Assembly (NCBI GenBank): GCA_949743955.1
Contig: CATJVQ010000018.1
Location: 1 to 48,495 of the forward strand
Source of the DNA: an uncultured Oscillospiraceae bacterium
GTDB taxonomy: Bacteria > Bacillota > Clostridia > Oscillospirales > Ruminococcaceae
Reading direction: 5' to 3'
DNA length: 48,495 nucleotides
Part shown: positions 6,949 through 15,856 of the stretch, piece by piece
Numbering within the stretch: position 1 is the first letter of the stretch
Layout of the letters: each line of letters begins with the position of its first letter
Program-made: the position numbers and the translations under genes
Notes under the pieces: model-generated
Database searches by the model: none
The model's input: the letters and a program-made list of their open reading frames with translations, nothing else
What the model was told of the DNA's origin: nothing

Positions 6949-7106
6949 TTTACCGCCTCCTCCCCAATAAAGGGCTTATCCAGATCGCGGAAAATGGTGC
7001 CGCGATCCAGAGCAATATTCTCTTCATAAAGCAGCTGCCAGCGCTGCATGGGCACATATGCTATCGCCAGCGGAATATTATCGTTTGCGAAAATCTTTTC
7101 GTCCAC
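6945..7106 (-). CDS. cotJA: spore coat-associated protein CotJA
   Basis: The family core is IPLAIAYVPMQRWQLLYEENIALDRGTIFRDLDKPFIG, matching the CotJA pattern of AYVP-Q---LY-----A---GTIFP-L--P. I chose GTG 7106, giving 53 residues, because GAGAGGAG lies 8 bases upstream. The open frame extends to an ATG at 7280, but that start has no ribosome binding site and adds 58 low-complexity residues unlike the family. It is the first gene of the cotJ operon and overlaps cotJB by four bases. Homologues elsewhere are expressed under the mother-cell sigma-E factor; I could not identify a convincing sigma-E promoter here. Confidence 0.82.
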   Translation of the reverse strand: MDEKIFANDNIPLAIAYVPMQRWQLLYEENIALDRGTIFRDLDKPFIGEEAVK

Positions 7107-7597
7107 TTCAGCTTCTCCTCTCACAGAGACGTTACGGGTTTTCCCCTTTCCGTTTGCGGCAGTTTGATTGCCGCTCAGTCTCAGTCTATGACCCCCTGTA
7201 GGAGAGGGTGAAACGCTGTGAATGTCCGGATTACCCGGTTTATTCCCCTTTGTGCCGGACACTTCCGCTTTCGGCGTCATATTGCAGAGAAAGGGAAGGG
7301 AAAATTTTTTCGGCCGGAACCTGTCATGAACTATCTGGTCAGTTATAATAAACCTGTGATATACTATCCTTTGCCTACTATGATGCCGGCAAATGTTTGG
7401 GACAGATTATTCCCTCTGTTGTCAAAAGCATCTCGGCTTGTAAGCACATCAAAATGGCGGGAGCCTTATGGCCGTGCATGGAAAAGATTGCATACCACCG
7501 GAAGCTCACTGACTAGAATCGGATGCCGCATCCGGCCCAGTCCCGGATGAAGGCCGGCATATGGAAAGTATCTGCAAACGATTGCGGGGGAAAACGG
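7107..7597. other. intergenic region between cotJA and rmlB
   Basis: About 490 bases separate two divergent units. A small dyad GCGGCA/TGCCGC occurs near 7155-7175. A 110-codon open frame (7218-7550, plus strand) has no ribosome binding site and reads like shadow coding, so I do not call it. The cotJ promoter and probably the rmlB promoter must lie here, but neither is clear by eye. Confidence 0.4.
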
Positions 7598-8641
7598 ATG
7601 AAAAAGCTATTGGTTACCGGAGGCGCTGGATTTATCGGCTCGAATTTTATCCAGTTTATACTGGATAATCAAAAGGATCTTCTCTTCTTAGTTAATCTCG
7701 ATTTGTTAACCTATGCGGGAAATCTGGAGAATCTGGAACCGGTCAGTGATGATCCCCGTTACCGTTTTGTGAAGGGGGATATTCGAGACCGAGCCCTGAT
7801 AGAAAAGCTGTTTGCCGAATGCGATTTCGATACCGTGGTCCACTTCGCGGCGGAAAGCCATGTAGACCGCAGCATTACAGAGCCGGAAGTTTTTCTTACC
7901 ACGAATATTATTGGAACCCAGATCCTTTTGGATTCTGCCAAACGCCACTGGAATCTGGACCCCGGCAACAAATATTCAAGGGAGTACCGACCCGGCGTTC
8001 GTTTCCTCCAGGTTTCTACAGATGAGGTCTATGGCTCCCTAGGTAAAACCGGGATGTTCACCGAGACAGCGCCGCTGGCTCCGAACAGCCCTTATTCCGC
8101 CTCAAAGGCCAGCGCGGATCTCATCGTCCGCGCCTATTACCAGACCTATGGGGTGCCGGTAAACATCACCCGCTGTTCCAATAATTACGGTCCCTATCAG
8201 TTCCCGGAGAAGCTCATCCCTCTGATGATCCATAACGCCCGGCAGAACAGACCTCTCCCAGTCTATGGCGACGGAATGCAGATTCGGGACTGGCTTCATG
8301 TGAAGGACCACTGTTCCGCTATCGCCACTGTACTGGAAAAGGGCAGGGAGGGAGAGATCTATAACATAGGCGGAAATCATGAAAAGGCCAATATCGAGAT
8401 TGTCCGGCTGATCCTGAAGCTCCTGAATAAACCGGAAAGTCTCATCACCTATGTCCAGGATCGCCCTGGGCATGACCGCAGATACGCCATTGACAACACC
8501 AAAATTACCGCGGAACTGGGCTGGATGCCGGTTTATGCCTTTGAGAATGGCATCAGGGAGACCGTTCTCTGGTATTTAAATCATCCTGACTGGATGGAAC
8601 GGATTACAGGCAGAAAATATTACCGGAAATTGGATAATTAA
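7598..8641 (+). CDS. rmlB: dTDP-glucose 4,6-dehydratase
   Basis: This 347-residue extended-SDR enzyme dehydrates dTDP-D-glucose to dTDP-4-keto-6-deoxyglucose, the second step to dTDP-L-rhamnose and related deoxysugars. Marks are the N-terminal NAD-binding KKLLVTGGAGFIGSNF, HFAAESHVDRSI, VSTDEVYGSLG (Thr/Asp/Glu active-site group), YSASKASADL (catalytic Tyr and Lys), RCSNNYGPYQFPEKLIPL and GRKYYRKL near the end. ATG 7598 follows GCGGGGGAAAACGG and gives the normal N-terminus; the frame extends upstream without similarity. No rmlA, rmlC or rmlD is nearby, so the rest of the pathway must be elsewhere. The next gene is a convergent glycosyltransferase. Confidence 0.95.
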   Translation: MKKLLVTGGAGFIGSNFIQFILDNQKDLLFLVNLDLLTYAGNLENLEPVSDDPRYRFVKGDIRDRALIEKLFAECDFDTVVHFAAESHVDRSITEPEVFLTTNIIGTQILLDSAKRHWNLDPGNKYSREYRPGVRFLQVSTDEVYGSLGKTGMFTETAPLAPNSPYSASKASADLIVRAYYQTYGVPVNITRCSNNYGPYQFPEKLIPLMIHNARQNRPLPVYGDGMQIRDWLHVKDHCSAIATVLEKGREGEIYNIGGNHEKANIEIVRLILKLLNKPESLITYVQDRPGHDRRYAIDNTKITAELGWMPVYAFENGIRETVLWYLNHPDWMERITGRKYYRKLDN

Positions 8642-8713
8642 ATTCTATTATGGCGGGCATTCCTCACACTAGGACAGGATCTGCCGTATGAATCATATCT
8701 GGAACGGAATCTG

Positions 8714-9469
8714 TCACGGTTCCCTGCGCGTCCAATATTTCCGGATTCCCCGGCAGGCGTAGGCGCTCAGGCAGCCGAGTGCGGCGGGGACGGACATCCC
8801 CTCGCTCTCGCGGTAGATGCGCCAGCGCTCCGCCGCTGCGGACAGCTTATCCTGTGAGCGTCCGCCTGCGCGGTAACCCATGAGCGGCTCTGGAATTCCC
8901 ACAGCCGTTTTTCCCTCCCGCAGCAGTGTGAGCCACAGGACATAGTCCTCGTGAAAAAAGCGGCTGTCCATCCGGTGATGTCCGAGGGCTGTGCGCCGCA
9001 GGAGAACGCTCGAGCAGCCGATCACGTTTTCCCGGAGCAGCGAACGGTAATCCGCCCGGGGCGGGACACGGTATATGCCTCTGGATATGCCGTCCCGGCG
9101 GAGCAGGAAATAGGAGGTGTAGCAGAAATCGTCTTCCCGGATGGCGCTAAGCTGGCGGGCCAGCTTCTCCCGGTGCCACAGATCGTCGCTGTCCAGAAAA
9201 GCCAGAAATTCTCCGCGCGCGCGTTCGATCGCCAGATTCCGCGCCTGCGCCGCCCCTACGCATTGTCCGCACCGGAGAAGGGCGGCACGCGAGTCCCGGC
9301 GGAGGGCGGCTTCGAGAAGGGAGGGGCTTTCGTCGGTGGAGGCGTCGTCCACGATGAGAAGCTCCAGATCCGGCATGCTCTGCCGGAGTGCACTGTCGAT
9401 GCTCTTTTCGATAAACCGCGCCCCATTGTGGTTGGGCATAATGACAGAGACGAGCGGCGTTCCATTCAT
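8714..9469 (-). CDS. family 2 glycosyltransferase
   Basis: This 251-residue GT2 (GT-A fold) enzyme presumably transfers a sugar from a nucleotide sugar to a cell-envelope glycan or other acceptor. The N-terminal catalytic region shows VSVIMPNHNGARFIEKSIDSAL, ELLIVDDASTDES (nucleotide-binding Asp pair), NLAIERARGEFLAFLDSDDLW (the DxD-type DSDD) and FHEDYVLWLTLLREG (ED motif near the catalytic base). There is no clear membrane helix, so it is cytosolic or peripheral. It resembles WcaA/CpsF-type transferases that modify polysaccharides. It lies convergent to rmlB, so a role with rhamnose or deoxysugar donors is possible but not shown. Confidence 0.88.
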   Translation of the reverse strand: MNGTPLVSVIMPNHNGARFIEKSIDSALRQSMPDLELLIVDDASTDESPSLLEAALRRDSRAALLRCGQCVGAAQARNLAIERARGEFLAFLDSDDLWHREKLARQLSAIREDDFCYTSYFLLRRDGISRGIYRVPPRADYRSLLRENVIGCSSVLLRRTALGHHRMDSRFFHEDYVLWLTLLREGKTAVGIPEPLMGYRAGGRSQDKLSAAAERWRIYRESEGMSVPAALGCLSAYACRGIRKYWTRREP

Positions 9470-9613
9470 CAGGCTTAGGCCTCCTCAAAAGGTTTAAAAA
9501 GGAGAGTATCCCCCCGAAACGGATTTTTATTCTTTGCCGGACAGTCCATTGACTTTCCCTTTTCCCGGCGTTATACTGACAACACAACAATAATAAAGAA
9601 GAGAGGAAAACGG

Positions 9614-10219
9614 ATGCGCGAGCGAGTGGAGGAGCAGTATGAGGGAGAGGATCTGTGCGGCAGATCGTTCGCGGAGGACACGCTGATCCGCTGTGTCTTT
9701 CGCTCCTGCCGCTTGGACGGAGCCGACTTTACAGACGCGCAGACCCGTGGATGCCTGTTTGAAAACTGCACCTTCCGCCTAGCGCGTTTAAACGGGACAG
9801 AGCACCGCCGGACAGCCTTTTTGAGCTGTACGCTCACGGACGCGGATCTCTTCGGCGCTCTGCTGGAGGACTGCAAATGCACGGGCAGCAGCTTTTCAGG
9901 AGCGAATCTGGCGGGATTCAATATCCGCGGCGGGCAGTATGACTATACGGTCTTTCTGGGCTGTTCGCTCAGGGCGATGGACTTGAGCGGCGTGCTCTTG
10001 GAGGGCGCGGATCTGCGGGACTGCCGGCTGGATAAGGCGGATCTGCGCGGGGCGCGCCTAGCGCATGCGCTTCTGGGAGGAGCGAACCTGACGGGCGCGG
10101 ACCTGCGGGATGCGGAGCTCAAAGGGGTGGACCTGCGTGCGGCGCATCTCAAGCGGACACATATGGATGTAGCGGCGGCGATCCTTTTGGCCGAGCAGAT
10201 GGGCGGCCTAGTAGGATAG
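9614..10219 (+). CDS. pentapeptide-repeat protein
   Basis: This 201-residue protein is built mostly of A(D/N)LXX-type pentapeptides: GADFTDAQTRGCLFENCTFRLARLNG, TDADLFGALLEDCKCTGSSFSGANLAGFNIRGG, LEGADLRDCRLDKADLRGARLAHALLGGANLTGADLRDAELKGVDLRAAHLKRTHMD. These fold into a right-handed quadrilateral beta-helix. The repeat content resembles Qnr/MfpA-like and YjbI-like proteins, but length and motifs do not prove DNA gyrase protection. No signal peptide is present, so it is cytosolic. GAGAGGAAAACGG precedes ATG 9614. The C-terminus ends in a short helix-like AAAILLAEQMGGLVG. It is 33 bp upstream of the GH78 gene on the same strand, and the two may be co-transcribed. Confidence 0.9.
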   Translation: MRERVEEQYEGEDLCGRSFAEDTLIRCVFRSCRLDGADFTDAQTRGCLFENCTFRLARLNGTEHRRTAFLSCTLTDADLFGALLEDCKCTGSSFSGANLAGFNIRGGQYDYTVFLGCSLRAMDLSGVLLEGADLRDCRLDKADLRGARLAHALLGGANLTGADLRDAELKGVDLRAAHLKRTHMDVAAAILLAEQMGGLVG

Positions 10220-10252
10220 AGACAAGATAATACGGAAAAGGGGGAAGACAGC

Positions 10253-12808
10253 ATGCAGTTGGGAAGGCTGCGGACGAATCATCTGGAGAACCCGGTGGGC
10301 TTCTTGCTGGACAAGGTCGTATTTTCATGGGTTGTCGAGGAATCGACGGGGACCGTGCAGCAGGCTGCGCGCATTGAGGTTTCGGAGAGGGAGGACTTTT
10401 CCGCCCCGGTCTATGACAGCGGTAAAAGGGAGGATCTCTCTTCGCTGGAATGCCGGGCTCCGGTGGAGCTTCGGCCGCGGACGCGCTATTTCTGGCGTGT
10501 CACTGTCTGGGCCGACGATGGGGATACCGGCAGCGCGTGCGCATTTTTTGAGACAGGGAAACGGGACGAGGCGTGGCGGGCGTCGTGGATAACGCCGTCC
10601 TTCGATAAGGAGACACATCCTGTTCTGCGCCGGGACTTTGCGGCGAAGGATGTTGTGCGCGCCAGGGCCTATGCCTGCGGGCTGGGCCTGTATGAACTCT
10701 ACCTCAATGACCGGAAGGTTGGCGACGAGGTGCTCGCTCCCTATTATAACGACTACAGCAACTGGATTCAGCTCCAGACCTGGGATCTGACCCCTCTGCT
10801 CGCGGAGGGAGAGAATACCTTTGCAGCGATGCTCGGCAACGGCTGGTATAAGGGGCGTTTCGGCTTTATCAAGGGCGGACGGGAGTTGTACGGAGACAAA
10901 TTCCTGTTCCTGTGTGAAATTGTCCTCACCCACAGCGACGGATCCGAGACCGTCATCGGCACGGGGGAGGATTGGCTCTGTGCGCCGTCCCCGGTGCTGG
11001 AAAGCAGCATCTATGACGGAGAGATCTTCGACCGGCGCCATATGCCTGCCGGGTGGGAGCCCGTCCGTGCCGCCGCCGCGCCCGCCGCGCCGCTGTGCGA
11101 TCGGCTGAGCCCGCCGCTGCGCGTTATCGAGAAAATCGGGGATCCTGTACTCATCAGGACGCCTGCGGGCGAGGATGTATTGGATTTCGGGCAGGAGGTG
11201 ACCGGATGGGTCGAGTTTGAGTGCCACCTCCCCGCCGGACACCGCATCCTTTTACAGTACGGCGAGATCTTACAGGGAGGAAACTTCTATCAGGAAAACC
11301 TGCGTACCGCGAAGCAGGAATACACGTTTATCTCCGACGGCGAGCCCCGTCATGTCCGCCCGCATTTTACGTTCTATGGCTTCCGCTATGTCAAAGTCAC
11401 CGGACTGGATACCGTTCATCCCGAGGATTTTACCGCCTGTGTCATTCACAGCGACCTGCTCTTTACCGCAGAGGTGGAGACGGGGAATGAGAAAGTCAAC
11501 CGCTTGGCGCTCAATGCCCTTTGGGGACAGCGCGGCAATTTTGTGGATGTGCCCACCGACTGCCCGCAGCGGGATGAGCGCATGGGCTGGACCGGGGATG
11601 CGCAGGTCTTCTCCGCGACAGCGAGTTTCTTCATGGAGACGCCCGCCTTCTTCCATAAGTATCTGCATGACATGCTTCTTGAACAGCAGGAACGGGGCGG
11701 GAGTGTGCCGCATGTGGTGCCGGATATGATCCGTATCGTGGCCCAAAAGCATCCGGACGATTATGTCTTCTCCAGTGCGCACGGATCCTGCGCGTGGGGT
11801 GATGCGGCCACGGTCATTCCCTGGAACATCTACCGTTTCTTCGGCGACCGGACATTGCTGCGCAGGCACTATCCGAACATGAAAGCATGGACGGACTATA
11901 TCCGTGGACAGGACGACGCCGAGTGCGGATCGTCGAGGCTGTGGACGTGCGGCTTCCATTTTGCCGACTGGCTCTCGCTGGATAATCCGGAGAAGGGTTC
12001 CTCATTCGGCGGCACGGATCCATATTTTATTGCGTCCGCCTACTACTACTATTCCGCGAGCCTGACAGCCAAAGCGGCCCGCGTGCTCGGAGAGACTGAG
12101 GACGCCGAATACTATGAAACCCTGGCCGGGGAAGTGCGGGACGCCATCCGCAGGGAATACTTTACATCCACCGGCCGCCTGGCGGCGGATACGCAGACCG
12201 GCCATGTGTTTGCGCTGGCTTTCGACCTTGTTCCTCCGGAGCACCGTGAACGCACTGTCCGTGATCTGCGCGCGAAGCTGGATGCGGCGGACGGTCATCT
12301 GCGCACCGGCTTCGTCGGTACAGCGTACCTTTGCGAGACGCTGAGCAGAAACGGTTTAAATGATTACGCCTACACGCTCTTACTCAACGAGGATTACCCA
12401 AGCTGGCTGTATGAAGTCAACATGGGGGCGACAACTGTCTGGGAACGGTGGAACTCTGTCCTGCCGGATGGGAGCATCAGCGACACGGGCATGAACAGCC
12501 TCAACCATTATGCTTATGGCGCCATCCTCGAGTGGGTCTTCCGCTATGTCTGCGGGATAAACCCGGAGGAGCCCGGCTTCCGGAAGATTCGCCTCGCCCC
12601 GCTGCCGGATCGGCGTCTCGGGCGTGCGAAGGCCGTGTACCATTCCGCGTCGGGAACCATTGTCAGCGAATGGGAGTATCAGGGGGACGAAATTGTCTAT
12701 ACCTTCACTGTCCCCTTTAATACAGCGGCGCTGCTCGTCCTGCCCGGGGAGGCACAGCGTACGCTGCACCCGGGAACATACACCTTCCGCACATCGGTGC
12801 AGATGTAA
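10253..12808 (+). CDS. alpha-L-rhamnosidase, GH78 family
   Basis: This 851-residue enzyme releases terminal alpha-L-rhamnose from plant glycosides or rhamnogalacturonan. Layout: an N-terminal beta-sandwich (about 1-110, LENPVGFLLDKVVFSWVVEE, RTRYFWRVTVWADDG), the rhamnosidase N domain (RARAYACGLGLYELYLNDRKVGDEVLAPYYNDYSNW), a concanavalin-like domain (VLDFGQEVTGWVEF), then the (alpha/alpha)6 catalytic domain with VPTDCPQRDERMGWTGDAQVFSATASFFME. The conserved acidic residues in this motif are Asp436, Asp441, Glu442 and Asp449. A C-terminal beta domain (FRKIRLAPLPDRRLGRAKAVY) ends the protein. No signal peptide is present, so it acts on imported oligosaccharides. The ribosome binding site is GGGGAAGACAGC. 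It precedes the LacI/ABC/GH42 cluster on the same strand, which suggests a shared plant-glycan substrate. Confidence 0.93.
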   Translation: MQLGRLRTNHLENPVGFLLDKVVFSWVVEESTGTVQQAARIEVSEREDFSAPVYDSGKREDLSSLECRAPVELRPRTRYFWRVTVWADDGDTGSACAFFETGKRDEAWRASWITPSFDKETHPVLRRDFAAKDVVRARAYACGLGLYELYLNDRKVGDEVLAPYYNDYSNWIQLQTWDLTPLLAEGENTFAAMLGNGWYKGRFGFIKGGRELYGDKFLFLCEIVLTHSDGSETVIGTGEDWLCAPSPVLESSIYDGEIFDRRHMPAGWEPVRAAAAPAAPLCDRLSPPLRVIEKIGDPVLIRTPAGEDVLDFGQEVTGWVEFECHLPAGHRILLQYGEILQGGNFYQENLRTAKQEYTFISDGEPRHVRPHFTFYGFRYVKVTGLDTVHPEDFTACVIHSDLLFTAEVETGNEKVNRLALNALWGQRGNFVDVPTDCPQRDERMGWTGDAQVFSATASFFMETPAFFHKYLHDMLLEQQERGGSVPHVVPDMIRIVAQKHPDDYVFSSAHGSCAWGDAATVIPWNIYRFFGDRTLLRRHYPNMKAWTDYIRGQDDAECGSSRLWTCGFHFADWLSLDNPEKGSSFGGTDPYFIASAYYYYSASLTAKAARVLGETEDAEYYETLAGEVRDAIRREYFTSTGRLAADTQTGHVFALAFDLVPPEHRERTVRDLRAKLDAADGHLRTGFVGTAYLCETLSRNGLNDYAYTLLLNEDYPSWLYEVNMGATTVWERWNSVLPDGSISDTGMNSLNHYAYGAILEWVFRYVCGINPEEPGFRKIRLAPLPDRRLGRAKAVYHSASGTIVSEWEYQGDEIVYTFTVPFNTAALLVLPGEAQRTLHPGTYTFRTSVQM

Positions 12809-13072
12809 GCAGTATATCTGTGCCTATACGCACAGATGTGCATAGCGATTCATATCCATATTCACCTTACTTTGTCCGCTTGTATGTGTTTATCGTACAG
12901 GTGGACTTTTTCTTTTTGCAAAAAGAATAGAGAAGATCTCACCAATAATAAACAGGATAAATTGTATATAAAGTACAAACATGAAGACCAAACATGTTCA
13001 TAAATGTCTACAAAAAAAGAAAAGAATGCTCAAAACTGAAGAAAATGTGAACATTGTGCATATTTAATATAA
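12809..13072. other. AT-rich intergenic region upstream of the LacI gene
   Basis: No gene is visible. A weak dyad CATCTGTGCGTATAGGCACAGAT-like structure (about 12818-12838) follows the GH78 stop and may be a terminator. The rest is AT-rich spacer leading to the promoter at 13073. Confidence 0.4.
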
Positions 13073-13101
13073 TTGACAATAAAAGAGGACTGCCCTATAA
13101 T
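13073..13101 (+). promoter_or_regulatory. consensus sigma-A promoter for the LacI gene
   Basis: TTGACA (13073-13078), a 17-bp spacer and TATAAT (13096-13101) match the housekeeping consensus at every position. The leader to ATG 13196 would be about 88 nt. Confidence 0.85.
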
Positions 13102-13195
13102 ATGGACATGAGTTCACAGGAATATTTGCATAACAGTTACGCTGATGTATTATTTCTTTTGTGCAGTTAATCCATTATTCGCGGGGGAATGAAAG

Positions 13196-14221
13196 ATGGT
13201 GACGCGCAAAGATGTTGCGGACAGAGCGCATGTTTCCGTGACTGCGGTTTCCCGTGTGCTGAACAACAGCGGTTACGTTGCCAAAGAGAAGAAAGAGGCT
13301 GTTCTCAAGGCGGCGGAGGATCTGGGCTACCGCCCCAACCCGATTGCGATGTCTTTACGCCGCCAGCGCACCGGGCAAATTCTCTTTTACTGTAGAGATC
13401 TTGGAAATTTTTTCAATATCGAGCTGTACAGCGGCATGATGGAATATGCGCGCCGCGTGGGATATATGATTGTCATGAGCGGTACCTTTGATTTTGAGCA
13501 GATCAACACTATGATGATCGATGGGGTGATTCTGCCCAATCAAGAGATAGCGAACCGGTATGAAAAGCTGGGGAAGCAGCGGAGCGGTCTGCCTGTCGTC
13601 GCTGCTAGCTATGGGGTGGCGCTTGTAAGCCAGCGTGACATTCCGTATATCGACTGCGACGTTTATGTCGCGATGGAAAACGCGCTCGACTACCTCAACC
13701 GGAAGGGACACGAGCGTATCGCTTTCGCTACGCCGTATACCATATTCGATCCCGTCGGCGGCGGGCGGCATATCGCTTATCTTAACCGGATGCGTCCTAT
13801 TTTCGGGAAGGATTTGGAGAAATATATTTTGGACGGATACTTTAAAGGTGGGGACGCATTCCAGCAGGAGGATTTTTTCACCGAGGGAAAGCACGCCGCG
13901 TCTGACTTTATCCGCCGAGGGCTGGATGCGACGGCCATCGTCTGCTTTAACGATAATCTCGCCCTTGGGATGCTCAAGCAGTTTCAGGATATGGGTGTGT
14001 GTGTCCCGGAGGCTGTCTCTATCGTGGGGATTGACGGAACCAATATCCGACGTTATGTTACACCCGCTCTTACGAGCGTCGATCTGTCCACGTCCCGCCA
14101 GGGGGCCGAATGCGTGCGCGTGCTTCTCGATATGATTGAGGGAGGCCATGTGCGTAGCGTCACCAGTGTCCCGATAGGGCTCATTGAAGGGGAAAGTGTT
14201 CGGGATTTGAAACTGAAATAA
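13196..14221 (+). CDS. LacI-family transcriptional regulator
   Basis: This 341-residue regulator has the LacI helix-turn-helix at residues 2-22 (VTRKDVADRAHVSVTAVSRVLNN), the hinge helix GYRPNPIAMSLRR, and a periplasmic-binding-protein-like effector domain (residues 60-341). The last contains typical RGLDATAIVCFNDNLALGMLKQFQDMGVCVPEAVSIVGIDGTNI and the C-terminal PALTSVDL. It probably represses the following sugar transporter and GH42 genes until its sugar effector binds. The ATG follows GCGGGGGAATGAAAG. It has its own consensus promoter. The effector cannot be read from sequence; galactosides or rhamnosyl oligosaccharides fit the neighbours. Confidence 0.93.
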   Translation: MVTRKDVADRAHVSVTAVSRVLNNSGYVAKEKKEAVLKAAEDLGYRPNPIAMSLRRQRTGQILFYCRDLGNFFNIELYSGMMEYARRVGYMIVMSGTFDFEQINTMMIDGVILPNQEIANRYEKLGKQRSGLPVVAASYGVALVSQRDIPYIDCDVYVAMENALDYLNRKGHERIAFATPYTIFDPVGGGRHIAYLNRMRPIFGKDLEKYILDGYFKGGDAFQQEDFFTEGKHAASDFIRRGLDATAIVCFNDNLALGMLKQFQDMGVCVPEAVSIVGIDGTNIRRYVTPALTSVDLSTSRQGAECVRVLLDMIEGGHVRSVTSVPIGLIEGESVRDLKLK

Positions 14222-14233
14222 AAGTATACTTTA
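14222..14233. promoter_or_regulatory. candidate LacI operator (12-bp palindrome)
   Basis: AAAGTATACTTT is a perfect palindrome directly after the LacI stop. The half-site AAAGTATA recurs at 14347-14354, just upstream of the binding-protein gene. Binding by the LacI protein is inferred from position only. Confidence 0.35.
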
Positions 14234-14313
14234 AAATAGTTTCTAGATATTGTGCAAGGAGAATATTTTTAAAGAAATTTCGTGTGTTAATCTGTCTTTT
14301 TCCCAGACAAAAC

Positions 14314-14346
14314 CGGAGAGAATAAGGTGTTGTCCTCTCCGATTTT
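14314..14346 (+). terminator. weak hairpin between the LacI and binding-protein genes
   Basis: CGGAGAG (14314-14320) pairs with CTCTCCG (14335-14341), followed by ATTTT. It could terminate lacI transcription partially or act as a leader structure. Confidence 0.35.
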
Positions 14347-14384
14347 AAAGTATAGGTTTAAAGAATCAGACAAGGAGGATGTTC

Positions 14385-15746
14385 ATGAACAACAGTAAGC
14401 AGAAACGTGTCCTAGCAGCAGTTCTGACAGGAGCCATGGCTTTGTCTCTTGCGGCGTGTGGTGGCGGTTCCGGCGGCGACGAGAAAATGCCGGAAAACCC
14501 GGCCGATCTCAAGGCAACCATCGTTGTAGGCGGCTGGCCCTCCGGTGACGATGGCTTCAAAGCCGCTATCCCCGGCTTCAATGAGAAGTATCCGAATATC
14601 AGCGTTGAGTTGGATTTCACCGACACAACCTCCCACCATCAGGCGCTGGCGACGGCTCTCGCCGCCGGAAGCGACGCGCCGGACGTGGCGATGGTCGAGG
14701 GCGCGTATATCGCGCAGTACCGGGACTCCAAGGCGCTGGTCAATCTCAAAAGCGAGCCCTACAATGTGGAAAAGTATAAGGATGATTTTGTAGGCCTCAA
14801 ATGGGAGCAGTGCTATTCCGCCGACGGCAGCCGCATGGTAGCCCTTCCGTGGGACGTGGGCCCGACCACGACCTTCTACCGCCGCGACGTATTCGACGAG
14901 GTCGGCCTGCCGAGCGATCCGGAGAGCGTGTCAAAGCAGATCAGCACCTGGGACGGCATCATGGAAGCCGCCGAAAAGATCTATAAGCCCGGCGAGCGCT
15001 GGTTCTGCCCGAGCGTTGTGTACTATTATCAGCTCATGTTTATGGACCGTGACTATTACAACGAGGATCTGACGCTGCGCCTCGACCGCGACGGCGATAT
15101 CGACTGCCTGAACATGATGATCGAGATGCGCAAGAACGGCTGGGACATGAACGCGGATATGTGGACGCCGGAAGCCAACGCGGCCTTCCAGTCCGGCGCG
15201 TGCGCCACTGTGACGACGGGCGGCTGGTACGGCGGATTCCTCAAGAAGGACATCGATCCGGACGGCGCGGGCCACTGGGGTGTTGCGGATATGCCGGGCG
15301 GCATCAAGCGCTGCAACTGGGGCGGATCGTTCCTCGTCATCCCCGAGCAGAGCAAGAACAAGATGGCGGCCTGGGCGTTCACTGAGTACATGCTCGCCAC
15401 CGCGAAGGCGCAGAATGAGATGCTCGCCGCGGTCGACTACTTCCCGGCCTATCTGCCCGCCTATGAGGATACGGCTATCTACGGGGAGGAGGATCCCTAC
15501 TTTGCCGGCCAAAAGACCAAGGAGTTCTGGGCGGAGATCGCGAAGGACATTAAGCCCGTGTTCAACACCCTCATGGATGTCACGGCTGAGGGCTGCTTCT
15601 ATGGCACCGTTAACGCCGCGCTGGATCAGGGCCTGGATGCGCAGGGCATCAAGGATCAGCTCGCCAAGGATATTGAGACTGCGACAGCGGAACTGAAGAA
15701 CCAGCAGATTCAGGTCTATAAGGACGCCGGACTTGAGGGCTGGTAA
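14385..15746 (+). CDS. ABC sugar transporter, solute-binding lipoprotein
   Basis: This 453-residue family 1 extracellular solute-binding protein is anchored by a lipobox: KQKRVLAAVLTGAMALSLAAC followed by a Gly/Ser linker (GGGSGGD). The body has the usual carbohydrate-binding features: FNEKYPNISVELDF, AAGSDAPDVAMVEGAYIAQY, RMVALPWDVGPTTTFYRRDVFDEVGL, then MPGGIKRCNWGGSFLVIPEQSKNKMAAWAFTEYML. It captures oligosaccharide outside the cell and delivers it to the two permeases downstream. I chose the second ATG (14385) because AAGGAGG ends six bases before it, while the ATG at 14379 abuts the ribosome binding site. A strong hairpin separates it from the permeases, typical of operons where the binding protein is made in excess. 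Confidence 0.93.
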   Translation: MNNSKQKRVLAAVLTGAMALSLAACGGGSGGDEKMPENPADLKATIVVGGWPSGDDGFKAAIPGFNEKYPNISVELDFTDTTSHHQALATALAAGSDAPDVAMVEGAYIAQYRDSKALVNLKSEPYNVEKYKDDFVGLKWEQCYSADGSRMVALPWDVGPTTTFYRRDVFDEVGLPSDPESVSKQISTWDGIMEAAEKIYKPGERWFCPSVVYYYQLMFMDRDYYNEDLTLRLDRDGDIDCLNMMIEMRKNGWDMNADMWTPEANAAFQSGACATVTTGGWYGGFLKKDIDPDGAGHWGVADMPGGIKRCNWGGSFLVIPEQSKNKMAAWAFTEYMLATAKAQNEMLAAVDYFPAYLPAYEDTAIYGEEDPYFAGQKTKEFWAEIAKDIKPVFNTLMDVTAEGCFYGTVNAALDQGLDAQGIKDQLAKDIETATAELKNQQIQVYKDAGLEGW

Positions 15747-15798
15747 TAAAAACGGCTGATGCGGATCCCTTGATTCGTGTGGACGCAGAGAGAGCGGG

Positions 15799-15830
15799 GG
15801 GAGGGCCGGTTGGAAACAATCGGCCCTCCC
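15799..15830 (+). terminator. 14-bp stem with GAAA tetraloop between binding protein and permeases
   Basis: GGGAGGGCCGGTTG (15799-15812), GAAA, CAATCGGCCCTCCC (15817-15830). There is no long U tract afterwards (TGTTATAAAG). It probably stabilises the upstream mRNA or terminates transcription only partly, raising the ratio of binding protein to permease. Confidence 0.65.
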
Positions 15831-15856
15831 TGTTATAAAGGGAGGTCTTGGCATTC

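Noticed and set aside
7218-7550. 110-codon frame between cotJA and rmlB
   Set aside because: No ribosome binding site, no domain, and a composition unlike neighbouring proteins.
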